DNA of 64,000 bases from Terribium retamae (lineage in GTDB: Bacteria; Pseudomonadota; Alphaproteobacteria; Rhizobiales; Rhizobiaceae), in assembly GCF_022347545.1 (NCBI RefSeq), contig NZ_JAKREW010000005.1:62001-126000 (forward strand), in the 5' to 3' direction. The notes beneath the pieces are model-generated. The model saw only the letters and a program-made list of their open reading frames with translations. It had not been told where the DNA came from and did not search any database. The translations under genes and the position numbers were made by a program. This document shows positions 16,244-23,859 of this stretch, one piece after another (within the stretch, counting starts at the first letter, position 1; each line of letters begins with the position of its first letter).

Positions 16244-17146
16244 ATGGCATCCACAATGAGCAGTGCAGCCAAGCGCCCGAGCAGACTGTTCCGCAACCTC
16301 AGCGCCAAGATCGCCTCGGTGCCGATGATCCTCACCGCGCTGGTGGTGTTCGTCGGCGGCACGTTGTGGACCGTGCTCTATTCCTTCACCAATTCGCGGC
16401 TGTTGCCGCGGCTCAAATTTGTCGGTCTCGACCAGTATGAGCGACTTTGGGCAACGCCGCGCTGGCTGGTGTCGATCGAGAACCTTGCGATCTACGGTGT
16501 CCTGTCGCTGATCTTTTCGCTGGTGATCGGCTTCGTGCTGGCGGCGTTGCTCGATCAGAAGATCCGCTTCGAGGACACGTTCCGCACCATCTTCCTCTAC
16601 CCCTTCGCGCTTTCCTTCGTTGTCACCGGCGTGGTCTGGCAATGGCTGCTCAATCCTGATTTCGGGGTGCAGGCGGTGGTGCGCTCGCTGGGTTGGGAAA
16701 GCTTCGCCTTCGACCCGCTCTACAACTCCAGCATCGTCATCTATGGCGTGCTCATCGCAGCACTCTGGCAAGGCACCGGCTTTGTAATGTGCCTGATGCT
16801 GGCGGGTTTGCGCGGCATTGACGAGGACATCTGGAAGGCCGCGCGGGTGGACGGGATTCCGGCCTGGAGAACCTATCTCTTCATCGTCCTGCCGATGATG
16901 CGGCCTGTGTTAATCACCACGCTGGTCATCATCGCCGCCGGCATCGTCAAGGTCTATGATCTCGTGGTGGCGCAGACCAGTGGTGGGCCCGGTATCGCCT
17001 CCGAAGTGCCGGCCAAATATGTCTACGACTACATGTTCTTCGCGCAGAATCTCGGCCAGGGCTTTGCTGCCTCGACGATGATGCTGCTGTCGGTGGCCAT
17101 CATCATCGTGCCCTGGGCCTATCTCGAGTTCGGGCGGAGGCGCTGA
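16244..17146 (+). CDS. Carbohydrate ABC transporter permease, MalF type
   Basis: First membrane subunit of the importer. The ATG at 16244 follows GGAGGTCCAACGC; the product is 300 residues, with six hydrophobic segments. The coupling loop that docks on the ATPase is the EAA motif EDIWKAARVDGIPAWRTYLFIVLPMM near residues 205-230. The N-terminal helix is followed by LYSFTNSRLLPRLKFVGLDQYERLW, typical of family 1 permeases. It lies 103 bases after the binding-protein gene, leaving room for a processing hairpin, and 2 bases before the second permease gene. Confidence 0.93.
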   Translation: MASTMSSAAKRPSRLFRNLSAKIASVPMILTALVVFVGGTLWTVLYSFTNSRLLPRLKFVGLDQYERLWATPRWLVSIENLAIYGVLSLIFSLVIGFVLAALLDQKIRFEDTFRTIFLYPFALSFVVTGVVWQWLLNPDFGVQAVVRSLGWESFAFDPLYNSSIVIYGVLIAALWQGTGFVMCLMLAGLRGIDEDIWKAARVDGIPAWRTYLFIVLPMMRPVLITTLVIIAAGIVKVYDLVVAQTSGGPGIASEVPAKYVYDYMFFAQNLGQGFAASTMMLLSVAIIIVPWAYLEFGRRR

Positions 17147-17148
17147 CG

Positions 17149-18054
17149 ATGGCGATGTCGCAGACGCTTGCCACAGACGGCCCACGGGGGCCGAAACCGC
17201 GCCATACCTTCTCCAAGCGCAACATCTTCATCTACGGCACACTGTTCGTGGTGGCCGTGTACTACCTGCTGCCGCTTTATGTGATGGTGGTGACGTCCCT
17301 GAAGGGCATGCCCGAAGTCAGGCTCGGCAACATCTTCTCGCCGCCGCTGGAGATCACCTTCGAGCCCTGGGTGAAAGCCTGGGCGACCGCTTGCACCGGC
17401 TTGAATTGTGACGGACTTTCACGCGGCTTCTGGAATTCCGTGCGCATCACCGTGCCGTCGGTGATCCTGTCGATCGCGATCGCCTCGGTGAATGGCTATG
17501 CGCTGGCGAACTGGCGCTTCAAGGGCTCAGAGCTGTTCTTCACCATCCTGATCATCGGCGCGTTCATTCCCTATCAGGTGATGCTCTATCCCATCGTCAT
17601 CATCCTGCGCGAGATCGGACTCTATGGCAGCCTGTCGGGGCTGGTCATCGTGCATTCCATCTTCGGCATGCCGATCCTGACGCTTCTCTTCCGCAATTAT
17701 TTCGCATCACTGCCGGAGGAACTGTTCAAGGCGGCACGCGTCGACGGCGCCGGCTTCTGGAGCATCTATCTGCGCATCATGCTGCCAATGTCGGTGCCGA
17801 TCTTCGTCGTTGCCGTCATCCTGCAGATCACCGGCATCTGGAACGACTTCCTGTTTGGCGTCGTCTACACGCGCCCCGAAACCTATCCGATGACCGTCCA
17901 GCTCAACAACATCGTCAATTCGGTGCAAGGCGTGAAGGAATACAACGTCAATATGGCAGCGACGCTGCTGACCGGCCTTGTGCCTCTCGTCGTCTACTTC
18001 ATCTCCGGCAAACTGTTCGTGCGCGGCATCGCCGCCGGCGCGGTGAAAGGGTGA
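17149..18054 (+). CDS. Carbohydrate ABC transporter permease, MalG type
   Basis: Second membrane subunit of the importer. The 301-residue product has six hydrophobic segments (for example IFIYGTLFVVAVYYLLPLYVMVVTSLKG and FFTILIIGAFIPYQVML). The EAA loop is EELFKAARVDGAGFWSIYLRIMLPM. The insertion CTGLNCDGLSRGFWNSVRI is typical of the GtsC-like subgroup. It overlaps the ATPase gene by four bases (GTGA), so the two are translationally coupled. Confidence 0.93.
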   Translation: MAMSQTLATDGPRGPKPRHTFSKRNIFIYGTLFVVAVYYLLPLYVMVVTSLKGMPEVRLGNIFSPPLEITFEPWVKAWATACTGLNCDGLSRGFWNSVRITVPSVILSIAIASVNGYALANWRFKGSELFFTILIIGAFIPYQVMLYPIVIILREIGLYGSLSGLVIVHSIFGMPILTLLFRNYFASLPEELFKAARVDGAGFWSIYLRIMLPMSVPIFVVAVILQITGIWNDFLFGVVYTRPETYPMTVQLNNIVNSVQGVKEYNVNMAATLLTGLVPLVVYFISGKLFVRGIAAGAVKG

Positions 18055-19151
18055 GCATGAGTGCAGCCGCCAATCCCAGTGTCTCGATCCAGGACCTGAC
18101 GCTCAGTTTCGGCACGGTCTCAGTGTTGCAGTCGCTCAACCTCGACATCGCCGAGGGCGAGTTCATCGTGCTGCTCGGGCCATCCGGCTGCGGCAAGTCC
18201 ACGCTGCTCAACTGCATTGCCGGCCTGCTCGACATTTCCGACGGTCGCATCTTCATCAAGGGCAAGAATGTCACCTGGGAAGAGCCGAAGGACCGCGGCA
18301 TCGGGATGGTGTTCCAATCCTACGCGCTGTACCCGCAGATGAGCGTGGAAAAAAACCTGTCCTTCGGCTTGAAGGTGGCGGGAACGCCGAAGGAGGAGAT
18401 CGACAAGCGCATCGCACGTGCGGCCGAGATCCTGCAGATCGAGCCGCTGCTGCAGCGCAAGCCGGCAGCGCTTTCCGGTGGCCAGCGCCAGCGCGTGGCG
18501 ATCGGCAGGGCGTTGGTGCGCGATGTCGACGTCTTCCTGTTCGATGAACCCTTGTCCAATCTCGATGCCAAGCTGCGCTCCGAGCTGCGCGTTGAAATCA
18601 AGCGGCTGCACCAGCGGCTTGCCAACACCATGATCTATGTCACCCACGACCAGATCGAGGCGATGACGCTGGCCGACCGCATCGCGGTCATGCGCGGTGG
18701 TGTCATCCAGCAACTGGACGCGCCGCAAGCGATCTACAACCGCCCGGTGAACCGCTTCGTCGCCGGCTTCATCGGCTCGCCCGGCATGAATTTCATCGAT
18801 GGCAGGCTGGAAGAGGTTGATGGCGGCTGGCGCTTCGGCACCGGTGACCTGATTGTCCCGCTTTCAACCTATGGCTTCGACAAGCAGCCCGTCGCTGGGC
18901 CGGCGGTGTTTGGCGTGAGGCCGGAACATATCGGCCTCAATTCCGGATCCGGCTGGCCGTTTTCGGCGAAAGCAGCCGTCGATGTCGTCGAGCCCATGGG
19001 TTCCGACACGCTGGTCTGGCTGCGGCTTGGAGCGCAGAGCCTTTCAGTACGCGTGCCTTCCGAGCGTGCCCCACAAACCGGCAGTCAGGTCGAGATCGGT
19101 TTCGATCCGATGCGCGCTTCGCTGTTCGGCGAAGACGGCAGCCGGCTGTGA
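18051..19151 (+). CDS. Carbohydrate ABC transporter ATP-binding protein, MalK/UgpC type
   Basis: Energises the importer. The 366-residue product has Walker A LLGPSGCGKSTLLN, signature LSGGQRQRVAIGRALV, Walker B VFLFDEPLSNLDAKLR and the switch His in IYVTHDQIEAMTLADR. A C-terminal TOBE-type domain of about 110 residues follows (VFGVRPEHIGL), where MalK-type proteins are regulated. The GTG at 18051 overlaps the previous stop; an ATG two codons later is an alternative. It is followed with a possible four-base overlap by the isomerase-like gene. Confidence 0.94.
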   Translation: MSMSAAANPSVSIQDLTLSFGTVSVLQSLNLDIAEGEFIVLLGPSGCGKSTLLNCIAGLLDISDGRIFIKGKNVTWEEPKDRGIGMVFQSYALYPQMSVEKNLSFGLKVAGTPKEEIDKRIARAAEILQIEPLLQRKPAALSGGQRQRVAIGRALVRDVDVFLFDEPLSNLDAKLRSELRVEIKRLHQRLANTMIYVTHDQIEAMTLADRIAVMRGGVIQQLDAPQAIYNRPVNRFVAGFIGSPGMNFIDGRLEEVDGGWRFGTGDLIVPLSTYGFDKQPVAGPAVFGVRPEHIGLNSGSGWPFSAKAAVDVVEPMGSDTLVWLRLGAQSLSVRVPSERAPQTGSQVEIGFDPMRASLFGEDGSRL

Positions 19152-19201
19152 CAGCCAAGGAAATTCCCACCAAGCATCCCGAAGCAGAATGGACAGATAA
19201 A

Positions 19202-19948
19202 ATGGACTGGTCATTTCAACTCTACAGCGCTCGTAACTTTCAGCCCTGGGACAAGGTGCTGAAACTGCTGGGCGACCTCGGTTACGCGCAGGTCGAAGGT
19301 TATGGCGGCGTCTACGACGACCCGAAAGCCTTCCGCGCGGAGCTCGACAAGAACAAGCTTGCCATGCCAACCGGGCACTTCTCGATCGACGCGCTGGAAA
19401 CGGATTTCGATGGTGTACGCAAAACCGCCGATGCGCTGGGCATCGGACTGCTGATCTGCCCTTATCTGGTCGCGGAAGCGCGCCCGACGGACGCTGCCGG
19501 CTGGCGTGGGTTCGGTGAACGGTTGGCCAAGGTCGGCGAGACAGCGAAGAAGGCTGGTTATGGCTTTGCCTGGCACAACCACGATTTCGAGTTCAAGGCG
19601 CTGCCGGACGGCTCGGTGCCGCAGGACCTCATCCTATCGTCGGCGCCCGATATCGGTTGGGAGATGGATGTTGCGTGGGTGGTGCGCGGCGGCGGCGATC
19701 CGCTTCCGTGGATCGAGCGGCATGGGAAGCGCATTGTGTCCGTCCACGTCAAGGATATCGCCAAAGCGGGGCAGGGATTGGACGAGGACGGCTGGTCGGA
19801 TGTCGGTCACGGCACCATCGACTGGCCGCATCTGTTCAAGACGCTGCGCGCAGGCAGCGACGCCCAGTATTTCATCATGGAGCAGGATAACCCGAACGAT
19901 ATCGAGCGCTTCGCGCGCCGGTCGATCGAGGCTGCCAGGGCTTTCTAG
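19202..19948 (+). CDS. Sugar phosphate isomerase/epimerase-like TIM-barrel enzyme
   Basis: A xylose isomerase-like (AP endonuclease 2) barrel that handles a sugar or keto-sugar. Conserved metal-site segments are present: YGFAWHNHDFEF, IGWEMDVAWVVRGG, RIVSVHVKDIA, YFIMEQDNP. Members isomerise ketoses, dehydrate inosose, or cleave 3-keto-glycosides by elimination. The start is uncertain. ATG 19202 (MDWSFQLYSARNF) begins at the conserved barrel and gives 248 residues; GTG 19148 would overlap the ATPase stop and add 18 residues. It lies between the transporter and the Gfo/Idh/MocA gene. The reaction is not fixed by sequence alone. Confidence 0.85.
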   Translation: MDWSFQLYSARNFQPWDKVLKLLGDLGYAQVEGYGGVYDDPKAFRAELDKNKLAMPTGHFSIDALETDFDGVRKTADALGIGLLICPYLVAEARPTDAAGWRGFGERLAKVGETAKKAGYGFAWHNHDFEFKALPDGSVPQDLILSSAPDIGWEMDVAWVVRGGGDPLPWIERHGKRIVSVHVKDIAKAGQGLDEDGWSDVGHGTIDWPHLFKTLRAGSDAQYFIMEQDNPNDIERFARRSIEAARAF

Positions 19949-19958
19949 GAGAGGGACG

Positions 19959-21098
19959 ATGGCAAAGAAACTTGGGATCGGCGTCATCGGCGCCGGCAAC
20001 ATTTCGGCGGCCTATTTCAGACTGGCGCCGCTGTTTCGCGGCATCGAGATGCGGGCGTGCGCGGATATCAATATGGATGCTGCAACGGCACGAGCGAAAG
20101 AGTTCAAGCTGCGCGCCGAAACTGTCGACAATCTGCTGAAGGCCGACGATATCGACATCGTCGTCAATCTCACCATACCCGCCGTCCACTACGATGTGTC
20201 CAAACGCGTGCTCGATGCCGGCAAGCATGTCTATTCGGAAAAGCCGTTCGTGCTGTCGCTGCAGGAAGGGCTCGATCTGCGCAAGCGCGCCGAGAAAAAA
20301 GGCCTGCGCATCGGTTCGGCGCCCGACACCTTCCTCGGTGGCGCACATCAGTTGGCGCGCAGTCTCATCGACGAGGGCAAGGTCGGCGCGATCACCGGCG
20401 GCACCTGCACGGTGATGAGCCATGGCATGGAGCACTGGCATCCCAACCCGGACTTCTTCTTCCAGCCGGGAGCCGGCCCCGTGCTCGACATCGGACCTTA
20501 TTATGTCACCAACCTGATCCAGTTGGTCGGACCGGTGCGGCGGGTGGCGGCCTTTGCCTCGATCCCGGCCAAGGAGCGCATTATTTCGTCCAAGCCGCGC
20601 GCCGGCGAGAGGATCCCGGTCAATACCCCGACCACAATCCATGGCTTGCTCGAATTCGCCAACGGTGCGGTGGTGACGTTGAACACCAGTTGGGATGTCT
20701 GGGCCCATGGTCATGCGCCGATGGAGCTCTACGGCGAGAAAGGTACGCTCTATGTGCCGGATCCCAATTTCTTCGGTGGCGATGTTGCCTACACCAAGGA
20801 AAGCAAGGCCATCAAAAAGCTGCCGAATTGGCCACACCCGTTCTCGGTGCTGAACGAAAAACACTCGCAAGGTATGATGGCGAACTACCGGACGGCCGGC
20901 CTTGCCGACATGGCGCTGGCCATCATGGAGGGTCGCCCGCATCGCTGTTCGATGGAGTTGGCGCTGCATGCGGTCGAAGTGATGACCAGCCTGCTCAAAT
21001 CGGCGGAGACCGGCAAGTTTGTCTCCATGCAGACCACCTGCGAACGACCGGCGGCGCTGGGCGTCAAGGAGGCCAAGGCGCTACTGGCGAAAAAGTAG
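19959..21098 (+). CDS. Gfo/Idh/MocA-family NAD(P)-dependent sugar oxidoreductase
   Basis: Probably oxidises a ring hydroxyl of the imported carbohydrate. The true start is ATG 19959, behind GGAGAGGGACG and 10 bases after the isomerase-like gene; the frame stays open far upstream without meaning. The product is 379 residues. The Rossmann N-terminus reads KLGIGVIGAGNISAAYFRLAP and the conserved cofactor/substrate segment is VYSEKPFVLSLQEGLDL with the family Lys. The C-terminal beta domain includes GPVLDIGPYYVTNLIQLVGPV, with the Asp and His-position residues expected near the active site (Tyr here). No glycosidase is present in the operon, which makes oxidation-first cleavage attractive. Confidence 0.92.
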   Translation: MAKKLGIGVIGAGNISAAYFRLAPLFRGIEMRACADINMDAATARAKEFKLRAETVDNLLKADDIDIVVNLTIPAVHYDVSKRVLDAGKHVYSEKPFVLSLQEGLDLRKRAEKKGLRIGSAPDTFLGGAHQLARSLIDEGKVGAITGGTCTVMSHGMEHWHPNPDFFFQPGAGPVLDIGPYYVTNLIQLVGPVRRVAAFASIPAKERIISSKPRAGERIPVNTPTTIHGLLEFANGAVVTLNTSWDVWAHGHAPMELYGEKGTLYVPDPNFFGGDVAYTKESKAIKKLPNWPHPFSVLNEKHSQGMMANYRTAGLADMALAIMEGRPHRCSMELALHAVEVMTSLLKSAETGKFVSMQTTCERPAALGVKEAKALLAKK

Positions 21099-21177
21099 AC
21101 CTTCATCGGGCGGCGGTTTGTATGCGCCGCTGATTGGAGCAGGCCGCGATCTCTCGGAGACGGCCATCTTTTGTGTT

Positions 21178-21262
21178 GACGCAATTCCAGTCGGAAACCG
21201 CTGCACACTTTGCCTGGAATTGCTCTATAGCTGCGTCCTTCGAGCTTGCTTCGAAGGACGCA
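21178..21262. repeat. Composite palindromic repeat: copy B of the GCAATTCC element plus a GTCCTTCGA hairpin
   Basis: Bases 21178-21230 match the element at 6043-6098 in reverse orientation (GCAATTCCAG...CTGGAATTGC). Immediately after, 21232-21243 (TGCGTCCTTCGA) pairs perfectly with 21251-21262 (TCGAAGGACGCA) around a 7-base loop. The second hairpin is followed by TTCG and not by a strong T-run, so it is a repeat and at best a weak terminator. It fills the gap between two genes on the same strand. Confidence 0.7.
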
Positions 21263-21296
21263 TTCGTTTGCGTGAAACCCGCCAAAGGACCGAGAC

Positions 21297-22343
21297 ATGC
21301 CTTACGCTCCCGCCGCCGATCGCTACCAGTCTATGATCTACAACCGCTGCGGCCGTTCCGGCCTGAAGCTGCCGGCCATCTCGCTGGGACTGTGGCATAA
21401 TTTCGGGGAGGATACGCCGCATCGGGTCAAGCGTGCCATCTGCCAGAAGGCTTTCGACCTCGGCATCACGCATTTCGATCTGGCGAACAATTACGGCCCG
21501 CCGCCCGGCTCAGCCGAAATCGCTTTCGGCGAGATCCTGCGCAGCGATTTTGCTGGCCTCCGCGACGAGATGATCATCTCGAGCAAGGCCGGCTACGACA
21601 TGTGGCCCGGCCCGTATGGCGAATGGGGCAGCCGCAAATATCTGCTCGCCAGCCTCGACCAGAGCCTGAAGCGGATGGGACTGGACTATGTCGACATCTT
21701 CTATTCGCATCGCTTCGATCCCGATACGCCGTTGGAAGAAACGATGGGTGCGCTCGACCATGCCGTGCGTTCGGGCAAGGCGCTTTATGCCGGTATCTCC
21801 TCTTATAATTCGCAGCGTACGCGTGAGGCCGCCGACATCCTCAAGCAACTCGGCACGCCCTGCGTCATCCACCAGCCGAGCTATTCCATGCTGAACCGCT
21901 GGGTCGAGGACGACGGCCTGCTCGATACGCTGGAAGGGCTTGGCGTCGGTTCGATCGTGTTCTCGCCGCTGGCGCAAGGCATGCTCACCGACAAATATCT
22001 GAACGGCGTGCCGGCAGGCAGCCGTGCCACGCAGGGCAAGTCGCTGCGCGAATCCTTCCTCAACGAGCAGACGATCACCAACATCCAGGCGCTCAACGGC
22101 ATTGCCAAGAAGCGCGGCCAGACGCTGGCACAGATGGCCCTCGCATGGGTGTTGCGTGGCGGTCGTGTAACCTCTGCCTTGATCGGCGCCAGCCGTCCGG
22201 AGCAGGTCGAGGATTGCGTCGGCGCACTCAAGAACCTCGACTTCAGCGACGCGGAGCTCGCCGAGATCGACAGCTATGCGCGCGAGGCCAACATCAATCT
22301 GTGGGCGGCCTCCGCTGAGAGGCCGGGACCAGCACGTAAGTAA
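21297..22343 (+). CDS. yghZ: YghZ-type aldo/keto reductase (L-glyceraldehyde 3-phosphate reductase family)
   Basis: Reduces small reactive aldehydes such as methylglyoxal or L-glyceraldehyde 3-phosphate with NADPH. The 348-residue product opens with the subgroup pattern YNRCGRSGLKLPAISLGLWHNFG. The catalytic residues are in THFDLANNYGPPPGSAE (Asp, Tyr), IISSKAGYDMWPGPYGEWGSRKY (Lys) and DIFYSHRFDP (His). The NADPH loop is ALIGASRPEQVEDCV. The GPYGEWGSRKYL insertion separates YghZ from general aldo/keto reductases. It stands alone, about 200 bases after the carbohydrate operon, and is followed by a terminator at 22364-22397. Confidence 0.92.
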   Translation: MPYAPAADRYQSMIYNRCGRSGLKLPAISLGLWHNFGEDTPHRVKRAICQKAFDLGITHFDLANNYGPPPGSAEIAFGEILRSDFAGLRDEMIISSKAGYDMWPGPYGEWGSRKYLLASLDQSLKRMGLDYVDIFYSHRFDPDTPLEETMGALDHAVRSGKALYAGISSYNSQRTREAADILKQLGTPCVIHQPSYSMLNRWVEDDGLLDTLEGLGVGSIVFSPLAQGMLTDKYLNGVPAGSRATQGKSLRESFLNEQTITNIQALNGIAKKRGQTLAQMALAWVLRGGRVTSALIGASRPEQVEDCVGALKNLDFSDAELAEIDSYAREANINLWAASAERPGPARK

Positions 22344-22363
22344 GCGGCATCAGTCATGCGCGG

Positions 22364-22397
22364 GACGGTCCGGACACGATCCGGGCCGTCGCTTTTC
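22364..22397 (+). terminator. Rho-independent terminator after the YghZ gene
   Basis: GACGGTCCGGA pairs with TCCGGGCCGTC (one G-T wobble) around a 5-base loop, followed by GCTTTTCT. It starts about 20 bases after the stop codon. Confidence 0.7.
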
Positions 22398-22501
22398 TCA
22401 AGACGATGGCAAAACCGTCGTTTCATGCTTATTTCTGAGGCGGACGGCCTGCCGAGCGAGCCGGCCGAAGTGCGCGGGGCACAGGTATCGAAAGCGGGAT
22501 C

Positions 22502-22924
22502 ATGACGGCAAGGAACGTGCTGACCAAGAACCAGCAGAGCGTGCTGGAAAAACTGGAAGCGGCCAATGCGCCGCTCAGCGCCTACACGCTGCTCGACCAG
22601 TTGCGCGAGCGCGGTTTCCGTGCGCCGCTGCAGGTCTATCGTGCGCTCGATACGCTGATGAAGGAAGGCTATGTGCATCGGCTGGAAAGCCTGAACGCTT
22701 TCGTCGCTTGCTCGGACCCGCACGATCATGGCCATACGCATGGTCACAGCCATGGCATGACCGCCTTTGCCATCTGCGACAATTGTGGTCAGGTCACCGA
22801 GTTCTGCGATGAGAAAATTGGAGAACGCCTGGGCGAATGGGTCGGCTCGGCCGGCTTCGTTGCCAAGAAGGCGGTGATCGAGTTCCGAGGTACTTGTGCC
22901 AAGTGCCGGGCGGAAGCAGCGTAG
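22502..22924 (+). CDS. zur: Zinc uptake regulator Zur (Fur family)
   Basis: Represses zinc uptake genes when zinc is plentiful. The 140-residue product has the Fur winged helix (LTKNQQSVLEKLEAANAPLSAYTLLDQLRERGFRAPLQVYRALDTLMKEGYVHRLESLNAFV). It continues with a His-rich loop DPHDHGHTHGHSHG. Two CxxC zinc knuckles, CDNCGQ and CAKCR, build the structural site. Zur rather than Fur is indicated by the short length, RAPLQVYRALD and the sequence before the His cluster. No znuABC genes lie nearby in the window. A weak AAGCGGGATC precedes the ATG. Confidence 0.9.
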   Translation: MTARNVLTKNQQSVLEKLEAANAPLSAYTLLDQLRERGFRAPLQVYRALDTLMKEGYVHRLESLNAFVACSDPHDHGHTHGHSHGMTAFAICDNCGQVTEFCDEKIGERLGEWVGSAGFVAKKAVIEFRGTCAKCRAEAA

Positions 22925-22938
22925 CTTCGAGCTTCCAG

Positions 22939-23262
22939 CTATTGCGGCGGGAACGTGAGTATTATCGCCACCAATGCGGCGATCAACGCCGGGCCGAGAA
23001 TATAAAAAACAGTGCGGACCGCCCCGTAACGGGCCTGGGCGGGCTGCCGGGCCGGCACGTCGCGTGCCATCACAAATCCCGTCACTGCCCCCGCGGCTGC
23101 CATGCCGAAAGTGCTCAGGACTACGAGGTCGGCAAGATGTTCGCCTGAGGATGGCGTCGGCGCTAGCGCCGACCACAAGGCAACGGCCAGGAAGCCGAAG
23201 CCAAGGCCGAAGAATGCTAGACCAAGGACAATCTCGAAGCGCCTCGTCATGACCCAAATCAT
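22939..23262 (-). CDS. Small membrane protein of unknown function
   Basis: I do not recognise this family. The 107-residue frame has three clear hydrophobic segments: FEIVLGLAFFGLGFGFLAVALWSAL, LVVLSTFGMAAAGAVTGFVMA and TVFYILGPALIAALVAIILTF. Short polar loops separate them. It may start at ATG 23250 (MTRRFEIVLG) instead of 23262; neither has a convincing ribosome site. It converges on zur, ending 14 bases from its stop. A small inner-membrane protein is the only supported statement. Confidence 0.55.
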   Translation of the reverse strand: MIWVMTRRFEIVLGLAFFGLGFGFLAVALWSALAPTPSSGEHLADLVVLSTFGMAAAGAVTGFVMARDVPARQPAQARYGAVRTVFYILGPALIAALVAIILTFPPQ

Positions 23263-23422
23263 TTCATGCTTGAAATAGGTCGCGCCTTCTACCAGCCAGT
23301 AAAATAATTTCTAGTTAAGAGTGTAGACGAGCGCGCGCTACAATCGCGCTTGGTGAACACACCCTTGCTGCAGCCAATCCGCGCACCTCATCGTCAGGCG
23401 ATGTGGTTCAGGCTGTGCCCCG

Positions 23423-23839
23423 CTATCCGCCGGCGTGCCCCTGATATTGCGGCAAGTCGTCGGTGATGGTGAACCAGGGCGCCTTGGAGCCGACGAAGAT
23501 GTGATGGTTCGGACGGATGGTCGGTTCATCGATCAGCGTGCCCATCGGAATATGGACAAAGGCACCCTCCCGCACCACGGAATAGAGCAGCGAGCCGCAG
23601 CGGCCACAATGCCCGTTATGGGAGCTGTCATGGGCGGTGTCGTCGCCATAGATCAGCAGCCTGTCTCGATCGGTGACCAGACGAAATTTCTCCCGCTCGA
23701 TACCGGCGAAGGGTTTGAAGGCCGAACCTGTCGTGCGTCGGCAATCCGAGCAATGGCAGTTGGCTGCATAGGCAAATGCGTCCTCGACTTCGTAGCGAGA
23801 AGCCTTGCAGAAGCAGCCACCGCTCAGCCAGCGGGTCAC
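23423..23839 (-). CDS. GFA-family (glutathione-dependent formaldehyde-activating type) zinc protein
   Basis: This beta-fold family binds zinc through cysteines; a few members bind the glutathione-formaldehyde adduct, most are uncharacterised. The visible ligands are GGCFCKASRYEV, NCHCSDCRRTTGS and GHCGRCGSLLYSV. The GTG at 23839 has AGAAGG seven bases upstream and gives 138 residues. A start at 23878 would overlap polA and add basic residues not expected of the family. It follows polA by about 20 bases in the same direction, so it may be read from the polA transcript. A formaldehyde role is not assured. Confidence 0.83.
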   Translation of the reverse strand: MTRWLSGGCFCKASRYEVEDAFAYAANCHCSDCRRTTGSAFKPFAGIEREKFRLVTDRDRLLIYGDDTAHDSSHNGHCGRCGSLLYSVVREGAFVHIPMGTLIDEPTIRPNHHIFVGSKAPWFTITDDLPQYQGHAGG

Positions 23840-23859
23840 GCCTTCTGATCGGCTGCGCG

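Noticed and set aside
19506..19958. 5' extension of the Gfo/Idh/MocA frame
   Set aside because: It overlaps the isomerase-like gene in another frame and lacks family similarity. The ATG at 19959 has a ribosome-binding site and starts the Rossmann fold.
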